Assembly: GCA_002406015.1 (NCBI GenBank)
Contig: DHMX01000006.1
Span: 1-45,043 of the forward strand
DNA from: Lachnospiraceae bacterium UBA4631
GTDB lineage: Bacteria; Bacillota; Clostridia; Lachnospirales; Lachnospiraceae
DNA length: 45,043 bases
Direction of reading: 5' to 3'
Both the position numbers and the translations under genes were made by a program. The notes below the pieces were generated by a model. That model was not told the DNA's origin, ran no database searches, and saw only the letters and a list, made by a program, of their open reading frames with translations. Below, piece by piece: positions 33,415 through 39,877 of the stretch. The stretch's first letter is position 1; each line of letters begins with the position of its first letter.

Positions 33415-34140
33415 GTGAGTCGTATAATATTTCAAGAATCATATATTGTAATTATACCATCTTATACCAAAACGGTTATGCATAAGCATCCTTTTATGCA
33501 TCTGTTTTTTAGTAAAAAGGGATGTGTAGTTACAGCAAATGAGAAAGAAATACAAGGCAACATGATTCTGTTGAATTCAAATGTAAAGCATATGATTAAT
33601 GAAGAAAATGATTGTGATTTCTTTTTGCTTATTGAACCGACAAGTGCCATTGCAGAGAGACTCTTTAATAGATATATGCAGGATAGGGATTATTATAATA
33701 TATCAGGAAATCTTATAACGGTTTCGAAAGACTTTAACCGACTATCAGATAAGGAAATAGCAGAAGAAGTCAAAGCTATATTATCAAATATAGGAATATC
33801 AACAGAACATAATTGCACAAGGGATGAAAGAATAGAACAGGTAATCTTTCAAATTATTTCCGGGGCATGGTTAAAATACAGTGTAAAGGAAATAGCAGAA
33901 GCTGTGTTTCTCTCTGAAAGCAGATTGACACACTTGTTTAAAGAAGAAGTTGGAATTTCATTAAAGAGCTATATTTTAATTCAAAGAATGGAATATGCAT
34001 ATAGATTTGTTAATGCAGGAGGTAAAATCACTCAGGCGGCAATGGAAAGTGGTTTTGCAAGTTCTGCTCATCTTGCTTATACATGCAAGACCTTAACAGG
34101 CATTTCTATTACTGAAGTATTAAAGTGTTCAAAAGAATAG
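33415..34140 (+). CDS. AraC-family transcriptional regulator
   Basis: The 241-residue protein has a cupin-like N-terminal sensor (HKHPFMHLFFSKKGC near 22-36) and a C-terminal double HTH of the AraC type (about 155-238). That domain contains VKEIAEAVFLSESRLTHLFKEEVGISLKSYI and TQAAMESGFASSAHLAYTCKTLTG. The GTG start is used because GGAG lies 7 bases upstream; the ATG two bases earlier is followed at once by a stop. It probably controls the MBL-fold gene 72 bp downstream. The region is more A/T-rich than the core genes, which fits later acquisition. Confidence 0.85.
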   Translation: MSRIIFQESYIVIIPSYTKTVMHKHPFMHLFFSKKGCVVTANEKEIQGNMILLNSNVKHMINEENDCDFFLLIEPTSAIAERLFNRYMQDRDYYNISGNLITVSKDFNRLSDKEIAEEVKAILSNIGISTEHNCTRDERIEQVIFQIISGAWLKYSVKEIAEAVFLSESRLTHLFKEEVGISLKSYILIQRMEYAYRFVNAGGKITQAAMESGFASSAHLAYTCKTLTGISITEVLKCSKE

Positions 34141-34212
34141 CAGATTTTTGAAAGAAAAAGATTCCTTTTTTGTTTATAGTGGTTATAGAAATTATAAAGA
34201 AGGAGTCCTATT

Positions 34213-35028
34213 ATGAAATTTATGTATTTTTTTGATGACAAAATTAAATGTCATATAATGAAAGGCAAAAAATATTGTAATCCTGCCGAGACGGGAAAAT
34301 ATGAATGTGGAATTAGTTGTATCAGGGAGAAGGATGTAAATCTTTGGTTTTATACGAAAAATGGGATAACAATAGCTTTTGATGCAGGACATTTGAATTT
34401 TCAGGAAATGGACAAAGCCTTTCAAAAAATAAATATTAATCCAGATAGAATAGAACATCTTTTTATTACCCATGCAGATGTTGACCATTGTGGTGGAATT
34501 GATGTGTGTGGAATAAATATATTTCCCAATGCACAAGTGTATATAGGAAAAGAGGAAATACCATATTTAAATAGAACAACCTATCGTATGAAGAAGTTTG
34601 GAGTAAAATTGAAAAATTGTGTCGAAATTAAGGAAGGGTATTATGCAATAGAAGCCGATGAGACTTTTGATATTGAAGGTATTAAGGTACAAGCTATTCA
34701 TACTCCGGGGCATACATTGGGACATACTTGTTATGTTGTAGATGATAGAGTGGTGTTTACCGGTGATTGTCTTGCAGTGAATGATGACGGTGGTTATAGC
34801 TTCTTTGACTTTTTCACACAGTATCCGGACATGAATAAAAAATCTCTGCTTAGATTAAAAAAGTTGATTAGTAAAATACAACCAGAATATATATGTACAG
34901 GGCATAGCGGTATTAGAAACTATTCCGAAAACATATTTGCACATATTAATCAATCAGCTCAGTTTAGCAGAAAAAAGCCATTTGATGATAAAGCACCTTA
35001 CGATGCATTTAGTCATGTATCTATTTAA
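34213..35028 (+). CDS. MBL-fold metallohydrolase
   Basis: The 271-residue protein has the zinc motif HADVDHCGG near residues 86-94, HTPGHTLGHTCY near 158-169, FTGDCLAVND near 178-187 and a final GHSG. This is a complete metallo-beta-lactamase-fold active site with Asp replacing the usual second His (HxDxDH type is tolerated in the family). Substrate unknown. The last codons (SHVSI) and stop fall at the edge of a 22-bp segment shared with the 3' end of the HxlR gene, so the natural C-terminus may have been altered by recombination. An AraC regulator gene precedes it. Confidence 0.8.
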   Translation: MKFMYFFDDKIKCHIMKGKKYCNPAETGKYECGISCIREKDVNLWFYTKNGITIAFDAGHLNFQEMDKAFQKININPDRIEHLFITHADVDHCGGIDVCGINIFPNAQVYIGKEEIPYLNRTTYRMKKFGVKLKNCVEIKEGYYAIEADETFDIEGIKVQAIHTPGHTLGHTCYVVDDRVVFTGDCLAVNDDGGYSFFDFFTQYPDMNKKSLLRLKKLISKIQPEYICTGHSGIRNYSENIFAHINQSAQFSRKKPFDDKAPYDAFSHVSI

Positions 35029-35036
35029 CAGAAGCT
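35015..35036. repeat. 22-bp segment identical to the HxlR 3' end
   Basis: These 22 bases equal 36729-36750. In the second place they cover the last five codons and stop of the HxlR gene (minus strand); here they join the MBL 3' end to a dehydrogenase fragment. This marks a recombination junction. Confidence 0.75.
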
Positions 35037-35037
35037 G

Positions 35038-35319
35038 CGGTGCGATGATAACATTTTCCATATCCCAAAGTGAAGAATTAAGTGATTTTTTTCTTATGCC
35101 ATTTACACAAGCACCAAACGCTTTTAATCTGAGTGCAATATTTCTTCCAATATCACCGGTTCCTAATATCAGAACCTTCTTTCCGAATATGGTGTCGGAT
35201 GAATCATTTTTTTGCCATATATGGTTATTCTGATTTATCCGGTATTTGGGAAATGAGCGATAAATTGAAATTATCATTCCGATAACATATTCGGAAATTA
35301 TAAGCCCAAATGCATTGTA
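35038..35319 (-). pseudogene. D-2-hydroxyacid dehydrogenase fragment
   Basis: Read on the minus strand, the frame gives NAFGLIISEYVIGMIISIYR, then NHIW, then GKKVLILGTGDIGRNIALRLKAFG (the Rossmann NAD loop), and SLWDMENVIIAP. These are the middle, NAD-binding and C-terminal motifs of D-isomer-specific 2-hydroxyacid dehydrogenases. The N-terminal substrate domain is absent (stops occur upstream of NAFG), the stretch between the Rossmann loop and LWDMENV is deleted, and the end is cut at the 22-bp HxlR-like segment. The rest of the gap to 35439 is A/T-rich with no gene seen. Confidence 0.8.
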
Positions 35320-35470
35320 TCATATAAATTATGCATGTTAGTTGCTCTCATATAGACATACATCAAAAAAACAGTTATAAATGAATTATTAAATAAAGGA
35401 CTGAAAGAATAATGTGTTGAATGACACATGAATAGTAGGAATTGCTGTAATGCAGGAATGGAGTGATAGT

Positions 35471-36214
35471 ATGGAATATGTACGGGTGACAAAAGAGAAT
35501 TTGGAACAGGAGCATATTTGTTGTGCAATTTCAAACAACAAAGATGTGCAGGTGGTATCAAAAAAGACATGGCTTGCAGACAGGCTGGAAGAAGGGTTGG
35601 TATTTTTAAAAAGTACAGAACGGGGAAAATGTTTTATTGAATATCTTCCGGCTGAAAATGCATGGGTGCCGATTCTTGCCGATAACTATATGTATATTGA
35701 CTGTCTGTGGGTGTCCGGCTCTATGAAAGGGCATGGGTATTCCACAGATTTGCTGAATCAATGTATTCTGGATAGTAAGGAAAAAGGCAAAAACGGCTTA
35801 TGCATTCTTTCTTCTCAAAAGAAAAGGGGATTTCTTGCTGACCCGAAGTTTTTGACGTATAAGGGCTTTGGCGTTTGTGATGAAGCTGATAACGGAGTAC
35901 AGCTTTGGTGTTTGAATTTTGACGAAAATGCAGAAGCTCCGGTATTTAAGGAGTGTGCAAAGCATCCGCATATAGAAGAAAAGGGATATGTTTTGTATTA
36001 TACGAACCAGTGTCCGTTTACTGCCAAGTATGTTCCGATTATTGAAGAAATGGCAAAGGAAAGGAAGATACCGTTTCATTCCATTCATATAAAAACAAGG
36101 GAGCTGGCACAAAATGCACCGACACCAACAACTACCTATGCATTATTTTTTGATGGGGAATATATTACAAATGAGGTGTTATCTGAAAAGAAGTTCTTAA
36201 AAATGATTTCATAG
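35471..36214 (+). CDS. YoaP-like GNAT N-acetyltransferase
   Basis: The 247-residue protein has an N-terminal acetyltransferase domain (about 1-140; DCLWVSGSMKGHGYSTDLLNQ is the acyl-CoA loop). A C-terminal YoaP-type domain follows with YYTNQCPFTAKYVP near residues 178-191, a thioredoxin-like turn in which only the first Cys is kept. The substrate is unknown. The ATG at 35471 follows GGAG by 7 bases. The start and end of the gene are duplicated at 32937-33313, where the middle is deleted. The antisense RNA unit of a type I toxin-antitoxin-like module begins 90 bp downstream. Confidence 0.82.
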   Translation: MEYVRVTKENLEQEHICCAISNNKDVQVVSKKTWLADRLEEGLVFLKSTERGKCFIEYLPAENAWVPILADNYMYIDCLWVSGSMKGHGYSTDLLNQCILDSKEKGKNGLCILSSQKKRGFLADPKFLTYKGFGVCDEADNGVQLWCLNFDENAEAPVFKECAKHPHIEEKGYVLYYTNQCPFTAKYVPIIEEMAKERKIPFHSIHIKTRELAQNAPTPTTTYALFFDGEYITNEVLSEKKFLKMIS

Positions 36215-36304
36215 TTGGAATGGATGTAAAATCAGGTAGACAAACTATGCATAGTAAGCTGTTGGATAAAATTGCAGATGTATTGTAAATAAACAGAATA
36301 AATA

Positions 36305-36333
36305 TTGACATAAAAATAGCTAAATGTTAGTAT
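36305..36333 (+). promoter_or_regulatory. Promoter of the antisense RNA
   Basis: TTGACA (36305-36310), a 17-bp spacer and TAGTAT (36328-36333); identical boxes and spacing are kept in copy 1 at 33118-33146. Confidence 0.75.
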
Positions 36334-36339
36334 CATATT

Positions 36340-36428
36340 AAAGAAGGTGCTACCGATAGACGGTTAGCCTTGATTTTAGTAGTAAAATAGCCGCCACAGT
36401 TTGTCAAGGCCGGGCGGTTATTTTGCGT
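36340..36428 (+). ncRNA. Candidate type I antitoxin RNA
   Basis: An RNA starting about 7 bases after the TAGTAT box would be near 90 nt. Its 5' end GGTGCTACC...CGGTTAGCC can fold on itself. It ends at the stem AAAATAGCCGCC (36384-36395) with GGCGGTTATTTT (36413-36424), one G-U pair. The same stem read on the other strand terminates the toxin mRNA, so the two RNAs would be complementary over their 3' ends, as in TxpA/RatA-type systems. Confidence 0.65.
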
Positions 36429-36521
36429 TTATTCATTGCTCTTAGAACCAACGGTATAACCAAGAGCAAAGCAAGTAATACATAAGCTGATAATGGCTAT
36501 AAAAAGTTCCGTTGTAAGCAT
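36429..36521 (-). CDS. Small hydrophobic holin-like type I toxin candidate
   Basis: A 30-codon frame encodes a single hydrophobic helix (TTELFIAIISLCITCFALGY) followed by a short polar tail (TVGSKSNE), the usual make-up of Firmicute type I membrane toxins. AGGAGG (plus-strand CCTCCT, 36531-36536) is 9 bases before the ATG. A promoter on the same strand lies ~110 bp upstream, leaving a long structured 5' leader. It converges on the antisense RNA at 36340-36428. No close named homologue is claimed; the assignment rests on size, hydrophobicity and architecture. Confidence 0.65.
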   Translation of the reverse strand: MLTTELFIAIISLCITCFALGYTVGSKSNE

Positions 36522-36590
36522 AAGCACAAACCTCCTCATTAGATTTCCCAAAGGGATTTCTATGTAAACGCAAGCTATAAACTCCTGCGG

Positions 36591-36624
36591 AGAAGGCTAA
36601 CCGCCTACCGAATAGGGTAGCACC
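36591..36624 (-). repeat. Inverted counterpart of the antisense RNA 5' end
   Basis: On the minus strand this reads GGTGCTACC, a short spacer and GGCGGTTAGCCTT, the same elements that begin the antisense RNA at 36346-36371 on the plus strand. Thus toxin mRNA and antisense RNA begin with nearly the same hairpin sequence, and the module is bounded by inverted repeats. Confidence 0.65.
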
Positions 36625-36630
36625 AATTAT

Positions 36631-36659
36631 ATTGTATCAAAGATAAATCCAAAAGACAA
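36631..36659 (-). promoter_or_regulatory. Promoter of the toxin mRNA
   Basis: On the minus strand TTGTCT (36654-36659) and TACAAT (36631-36636) are 17 bp apart; the transcript would start near 36624, exactly at the GGTGCTACC element. Confidence 0.6.
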
Positions 36660-36734
36660 TAAAAATGTAAAAAAATAAATAACAAATTAAAGGCAAAAGA
36701 ACTGAAAGAAAAACATGAAAGCATACGTATGTAT

Positions 36735-37061
36735 CTATTTAACAGAAGCTTTATAATCTTCTCCCCACTTCTGCATGGCTGTAAGAATCGGTCGCATGGA
36801 TTCACCTATATCACTTAAGGCATATTCTACGCGAGGCGGAACTTCCGGATAAACCGTTCTTGTAATAATTCCATCCGCTTCCATAGAACGCAGGCTGTCG
36901 GTTAAAACCTTCTGGCTGATGCCATCAAGGTCTTTTTTGAGTTCATTGAATCTCCAAGGTCTTTCAAGAAGATTACGCATAATCAGTAATTTCCACTTAC
37001 TTCCGATTAATTGAACAGTAGTTGCTACAGGACATTCAGGCAATTCATCCTTTGTCAGCAT
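36735..37061 (-). CDS. HxlR-family winged-helix regulator
   Basis: The 108-residue protein matches HxlR across its length: CPVATTVQLIGSKWKLLIMRNLL near residues 10-32, RPWRFNELKKDLDGISQKVLTDSLR near 34-58 and VPPRVEYALSDIG near 78-90. Cys10 is in the place where HxlR/YodB-type regulators sense electrophiles or oxidants. GGAG lies 8 bases before the minus-strand ATG. It is divergent from the ACGX peptide operon across 277 bp with two palindromes, so it is the likely regulator of that operon. Its last codons are repeated at 35015-35036. Confidence 0.92.
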   Translation of the reverse strand: MLTKDELPECPVATTVQLIGSKWKLLIMRNLLERPWRFNELKKDLDGISQKVLTDSLRSMEADGIITRTVYPEVPPRVEYALSDIGESMRPILTAMQKWGEDYKASVK

Positions 37062-37216
37062 AGGTTTTTTCTCCTTTCAAGATTTGAAAAATAATACAAA
37101 TTTGAATTATCCAATCCTATAGCAAAGTATAGCATATTATCTGACGAATTAAAATATTTTCAATTTCACGTTTTTGTTTGTTTATTATCCTGTATTGATT
37201 TCATTTGAAAAATCCG

Positions 37217-37250
37217 GTTACTTTTTTGTAACTACGGCACAAAAAAGTGC
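37217..37250 (+). promoter_or_regulatory. Two adjacent palindromes, candidate HxlR operators
   Basis: GTTACTTTTTTGTAAC (37217-37232) and GCACAAAAAAGTGC (37237-37250) are perfect inverted repeats with 6-base A or T centres, 4 bp apart. An extended -10, TGTTATGAT (37275-37283), follows and can serve the peptide operon. The rest of the 277-bp divergent gap is A/T-rich without further structure seen. Confidence 0.6.
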
Positions 37251-37338
37251 GTACTGTTTTTTGAGAAAAATGATTGTTATGATTATCAATGTAATAGGCG
37301 AGAGCCAAATAATAAATTTAACTTAGGAGGTAATGGAA

Positions 37339-37533
37339 ATGGCATTGTCAAACATTTTCGGATGGAACAAAGAGGATAATACACAGAAAAATGCAGCATG
37401 CGGAACTGCGTGCGGGGCATCGGATAACCCGGAGGAAAAGCCGGCAGCATGCGGAACTGCGTGCGGGGCATCGGATAATCCGGAAGAAAAGCCGGCAGCA
37501 TGTGGAACTGCATGTGGAGCATCGGATAAGTAG
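37339..37533 (+). CDS. ACGX-repeat precursor peptide
   Basis: A 64-residue peptide: an 18-residue leader-like N-terminus (MALSNIFGWNKEDNTQKN) followed by three repeats. The repeat unit AACGTACGASDNPEEKP occurs twice in full, then AACGTACGASDK. Six cysteines occur as three ACGTACGA pairs. Small repetitive ACGX peptides next to a radical SAM/SPASM gene are a known but biochemically obscure RiPP class. AGGAGG (37325-37330) lies 2 bases before an ATG at 37333 and 8 before the ATG at 37339; the latter is chosen. The maturase gene follows 28 bp downstream. The Asp-Asn-Pro-Glu-Glu-Lys-Pro spacers could be cleavage or recognition sites, but this is inference. Confidence 0.88.
   Translation: MALSNIFGWNKEDNTQKNAACGTACGASDNPEEKPAACGTACGASDNPEEKPAACGTACGASDK
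37393..37530 (+). repeat. Tandem 51-bp repeats within the peptide gene
   Basis: Units at 37393-37443 and 37444-37494 are full, and the third (37495-37530) is partial. Units 1 and 2 differ at two synonymous sites; unit 3 has more, all synonymous (TGT for TGC, GCA for GCG, GGA for GGG). The peptide is thus kept while the DNA drifts. Confidence 0.9.
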
Positions 37534-37561
37534 GAGAATGTGAAAGAAAGGAGAGGATAGG

Positions 37562-38635
37562 ATGAAGCAGTATTTTTCATTTCAATGGCATATTACAGAT
37601 GAGTGCGACCAACGTTGTAAGCATTGCTATATTTTTTCAGGGGAAGGCTGCAAGGACCTTAAAAGCATGACATGGAAACAGATGCAGGAAGTAATTGCAA
37701 ACTGTGAAGATTTTTGTAAGGTTTACAATCGCGAGCCATATTTTTATCTTACTGGCGGTGACCCTATCCTCCATCCTGATTTCTGGAAATTACTGGTGCT
37801 TTTAAAAAGTAAACATATCCCATTTACAATTATGGGTAATCCATTTCATTTAGATGATGAGATATGTAGAATGCTTAAAGTATGCGGATGTGAAAAATAT
37901 CAGATGTCATTAGATGGGATGCGGGAAACGCATGATTGGTTTAGAAAATCCGGAAGCTTTGATTTGACAATAGAAAAAATAGGGTGTCTTAATCGTGCAG
38001 GAATAAAAAGTGTGATTATGAGTACGGTATCAAAGAAGAATATAAATGAAATACCGGATATTATAGATGAAGTTGTAAAAGCGGGGGCAACTGTGTTTGC
38101 ATTTTCAAGATATGTACCTACCGGGGGAGAGGTCGATGCTGATATGACCCCACAGGAATATAGAAAATTATTGGAAGTTTGCGATGCAAAATACAAAAAA
38201 TATGAAGCATTGGGATGTAAAACTTATTTTAATAGAAAAGACCATTTATGGACCTTATATGAATATGAAACAGGCACGTTCAAAATACCGGCAGATGCCA
38301 AAGAGGGGATGGTTTATGGAGGCTGTAATTGCGGTAACTGTCATATAACTATAGCTTCCAATGGAGATGTAATGGCATGTAGAAGAGTTAAGGATAGTAA
38401 CGTTGCAAATATATTTGAAGACAGACTGGCAGATATATGGGTGTGTCAGATGGAACAATACAGAGCGTATGAGAAATTTGAAAAATGCGATAAATGTGAA
38501 TTGAAAGCATGGTGTAGGGGATGCCCGGCTGTGGCGAAAGGAACAAACGGTGATTTTTATGGAGCAGACCCGCAATGTTGGAAAACAAGAAATGAAATAA
38601 CCGGAGAGAACCTAACAGCAAAGGAGAAGATTTAA
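37562..38635 (+). CDS. Radical SAM/SPASM maturase of the ACGX peptide
   Basis: The 357-residue enzyme has the radical SAM cluster motif Cys15-x3-Cys19-x2-Cys22 (CDQRCKHCY), YLTGGDPILHPDF near 60-73 and SLDGMRETHDWFR near 118-130. A C-terminal SPASM domain has Cys-rich blocks CNCGNCHITIASNGDVMACRR and CDKCELKAWCRGCPA...CW, for extra Fe-S clusters. Such enzymes form thioether or C-C bonds in ribosomal peptides. The preceding ACGX peptide is the obvious substrate. AGGAGAGG precedes the ATG. The nitroreductase gene starts one base after its stop, showing coupling. The exact modification is not known. Confidence 0.9.
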   Translation: MKQYFSFQWHITDECDQRCKHCYIFSGEGCKDLKSMTWKQMQEVIANCEDFCKVYNREPYFYLTGGDPILHPDFWKLLVLLKSKHIPFTIMGNPFHLDDEICRMLKVCGCEKYQMSLDGMRETHDWFRKSGSFDLTIEKIGCLNRAGIKSVIMSTVSKKNINEIPDIIDEVVKAGATVFAFSRYVPTGGEVDADMTPQEYRKLLEVCDAKYKKYEALGCKTYFNRKDHLWTLYEYETGTFKIPADAKEGMVYGGCNCGNCHITIASNGDVMACRRVKDSNVANIFEDRLADIWVCQMEQYRAYEKFEKCDKCELKAWCRGCPAVAKGTNGDFYGADPQCWKTRNEITGENLTAKEKI

Positions 38636-38636
38636 T

Positions 38637-39215
38637 ATGGCATTGATGGATATTATAAAAGCAAGACATTCCATTAGAAAATATACAAATCAGCAAATAA
38701 ACAGAAAGGACTTGGAAAAAATTCTGGAAGCCGGAAATTATGCTCCCAACGCGGGAGGAGGACAGCGAAGTATGATGGTTGCAATACATAATAAAGATAT
38801 TGCGGCTCATATCGGAAGAATGAATATGGAGAAATTTGACCGTACTCATTTAGCCGGAAATTATGTATCCAAGGAGCAGCCAAGCACGATAGATGATATA
38901 ACTATAAAAAATGGATTTTATGATGCACCTACCGTCATCTGTGTATTTTGTCAGGAAAATTTTCTGTTTAAGACTGCGGATGCTTTTTGCATAATGGAAA
39001 ACATGATTTTACAGGCTACGGAATTGGGAATAGCGTCCTGTATTATATCAAGAGGGTATGAAACCTTTCATTCCGAAGAAGGTAGAAGGTTTATGAGAGA
39101 ATGGCAGGTGCCACAAGGATATGTTTGTGAAGGCTTTGTAATTCTTGGGCACATTAACGGAGAACAACCTCATAGGAAACCAAGAAAACAGGGAAGAATA
39201 AAAATTGTAGAATAG
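38637..39215 (+). CDS. Nitroreductase-family flavoprotein
   Basis: The 192-residue FMN protein has the family opening DIIKARHSIRKYTNQQI near 5-21, EAGNYAPNAGGGQ near 32-44 and a C-terminal LGIASCIISRGYE and VILGHINGE. It would carry out two-electron hydride reductions or oxidations with NAD(P)H. In RiPP loci, nitroreductase-like enzymes can act as oxidoreductases on the modified peptide, for example azoline dehydrogenases, but here no cyclodehydratase is present. It follows the maturase with a 1-bp gap and precedes the flavin/ferredoxin gene by 11 bp. Confidence 0.87.
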   Translation: MALMDIIKARHSIRKYTNQQINRKDLEKILEAGNYAPNAGGGQRSMMVAIHNKDIAAHIGRMNMEKFDRTHLAGNYVSKEQPSTIDDITIKNGFYDAPTVICVFCQENFLFKTADAFCIMENMILQATELGIASCIISRGYETFHSEEGRRFMREWQVPQGYVCEGFVILGHINGEQPHRKPRKQGRIKIVE

Positions 39216-39226
39216 GAGCTATACAG

Positions 39227-39838
39227 ATGGATTTGAAAACATGTCTTAAAAAAATGGAATTAGTAGGAGTTCTCACAATTGCTACAGTTGATAGGGAAGG
39301 AGCACCACAGATTCGAAATATCAGTGCGATACATTATGAAGCGGATGCACTCTACTTTTTTACTGCCAGAGGTAAAAACTTTTGTAAGGAGTTGCTGGAA
39401 GACGGCAGGGTTCAAATTCTTTGTTATACCAAATATAAAGAAATGATTCGTATGTCGGGGAAAGCATATGCGGTAGCAGACGAAGAACAGGAAAAATGGA
39501 AAGATATTATTTTTGAAGAACAGCCGTATCTGTCTAATGTATATCCCGGAACAACCAGAAGTATTGGAATCATTTTTTGCATTGACGAGGCAGAAATAGA
39601 ATATTTCAATCTTGGTGTTAATCCGATATTCAGAGAGACATATATTCTCGGAAATGCTAAAATAAAAGAAAAGGGTTATTACATAACGGATGCCTGTATA
39701 GGCTGTGGTGCATGTAAGAAAAATTGTCCGCAGAGATGTATTAACGAAGGAACACCTTATGTAATTATGCAGAATCATTGCCTGCACTGTGGAAATTGTT
39801 ACGAGAAGTGTCCGATAGGAGCAGTAGTTAGAAAATAA
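39227..39838 (+). CDS. Flavin-binding PNPOx-like protein fused to a 2[4Fe-4S] ferredoxin domain
   Basis: Residues ~1-140 are a split-barrel pyridoxamine-phosphate-oxidase-like flavin domain (GVLTIATVDREGAPQIRNISAIHYE). The C-terminal ~50 residues carry two 4Fe-4S motifs, CIGCGACKKNCPQRC and CLHCGNCYEKCPIG. It could pass electrons from a flavin to Fe-S partners, such as the radical SAM enzyme or the nitroreductase encoded just upstream. It lies 11 bp after the nitroreductase gene and 39 bp before the macrodomain gene. Its native partner is inferred from position only. Confidence 0.87.
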   Translation: MDLKTCLKKMELVGVLTIATVDREGAPQIRNISAIHYEADALYFFTARGKNFCKELLEDGRVQILCYTKYKEMIRMSGKAYAVADEEQEKWKDIIFEEQPYLSNVYPGTTRSIGIIFCIDEAEIEYFNLGVNPIFRETYILGNAKIKEKGYYITDACIGCGACKKNCPQRCINEGTPYVIMQNHCLHCGNCYEKCPIGAVVRK

Positions 39839-39877
39839 TATACAAAATTTGACTTTAAGAATTAGGGAGGAATAAAA

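Larger units (their letters stand above)
36157..36511. repeat. Downstream part of the YoaP/TA segment (copy 2)
   Basis: This ~355-bp stretch is the counterpart of 32970-33313 and spans the acetyltransferase 3' end, the antisense-RNA promoter, the terminator and most of the toxin frame. The copies are about 3.2 kb apart in direct orientation. Confidence 0.85.

Noticed and set aside
34170..34198. TTGTTT-N17-TATAAA as a promoter for the MBL gene at 34213
   Set aside because: The start of transcription would fall on the ribosome binding site, so it is probably a chance match.
32937..36511. A composite transposon or integron bounded by the two direct copies
   Set aside because: No transposase or integrase gene and no terminal repeats typical of IS elements are seen; duplication with deletion is a simpler reading.
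37393..37530. CRISPR-like or non-coding tandem array
   Set aside because: The units are contiguous without spacers and keep a reading frame, so they are coding repeats.
37286..37580. Two overlapping minus-strand open frames with repeated HAVPHAA-like text opposite the ACGX peptide gene
   Set aside because: They are mirror images of the 51-bp repeats, have no ribosome binding site, and the plus frame has synonymous-only changes.
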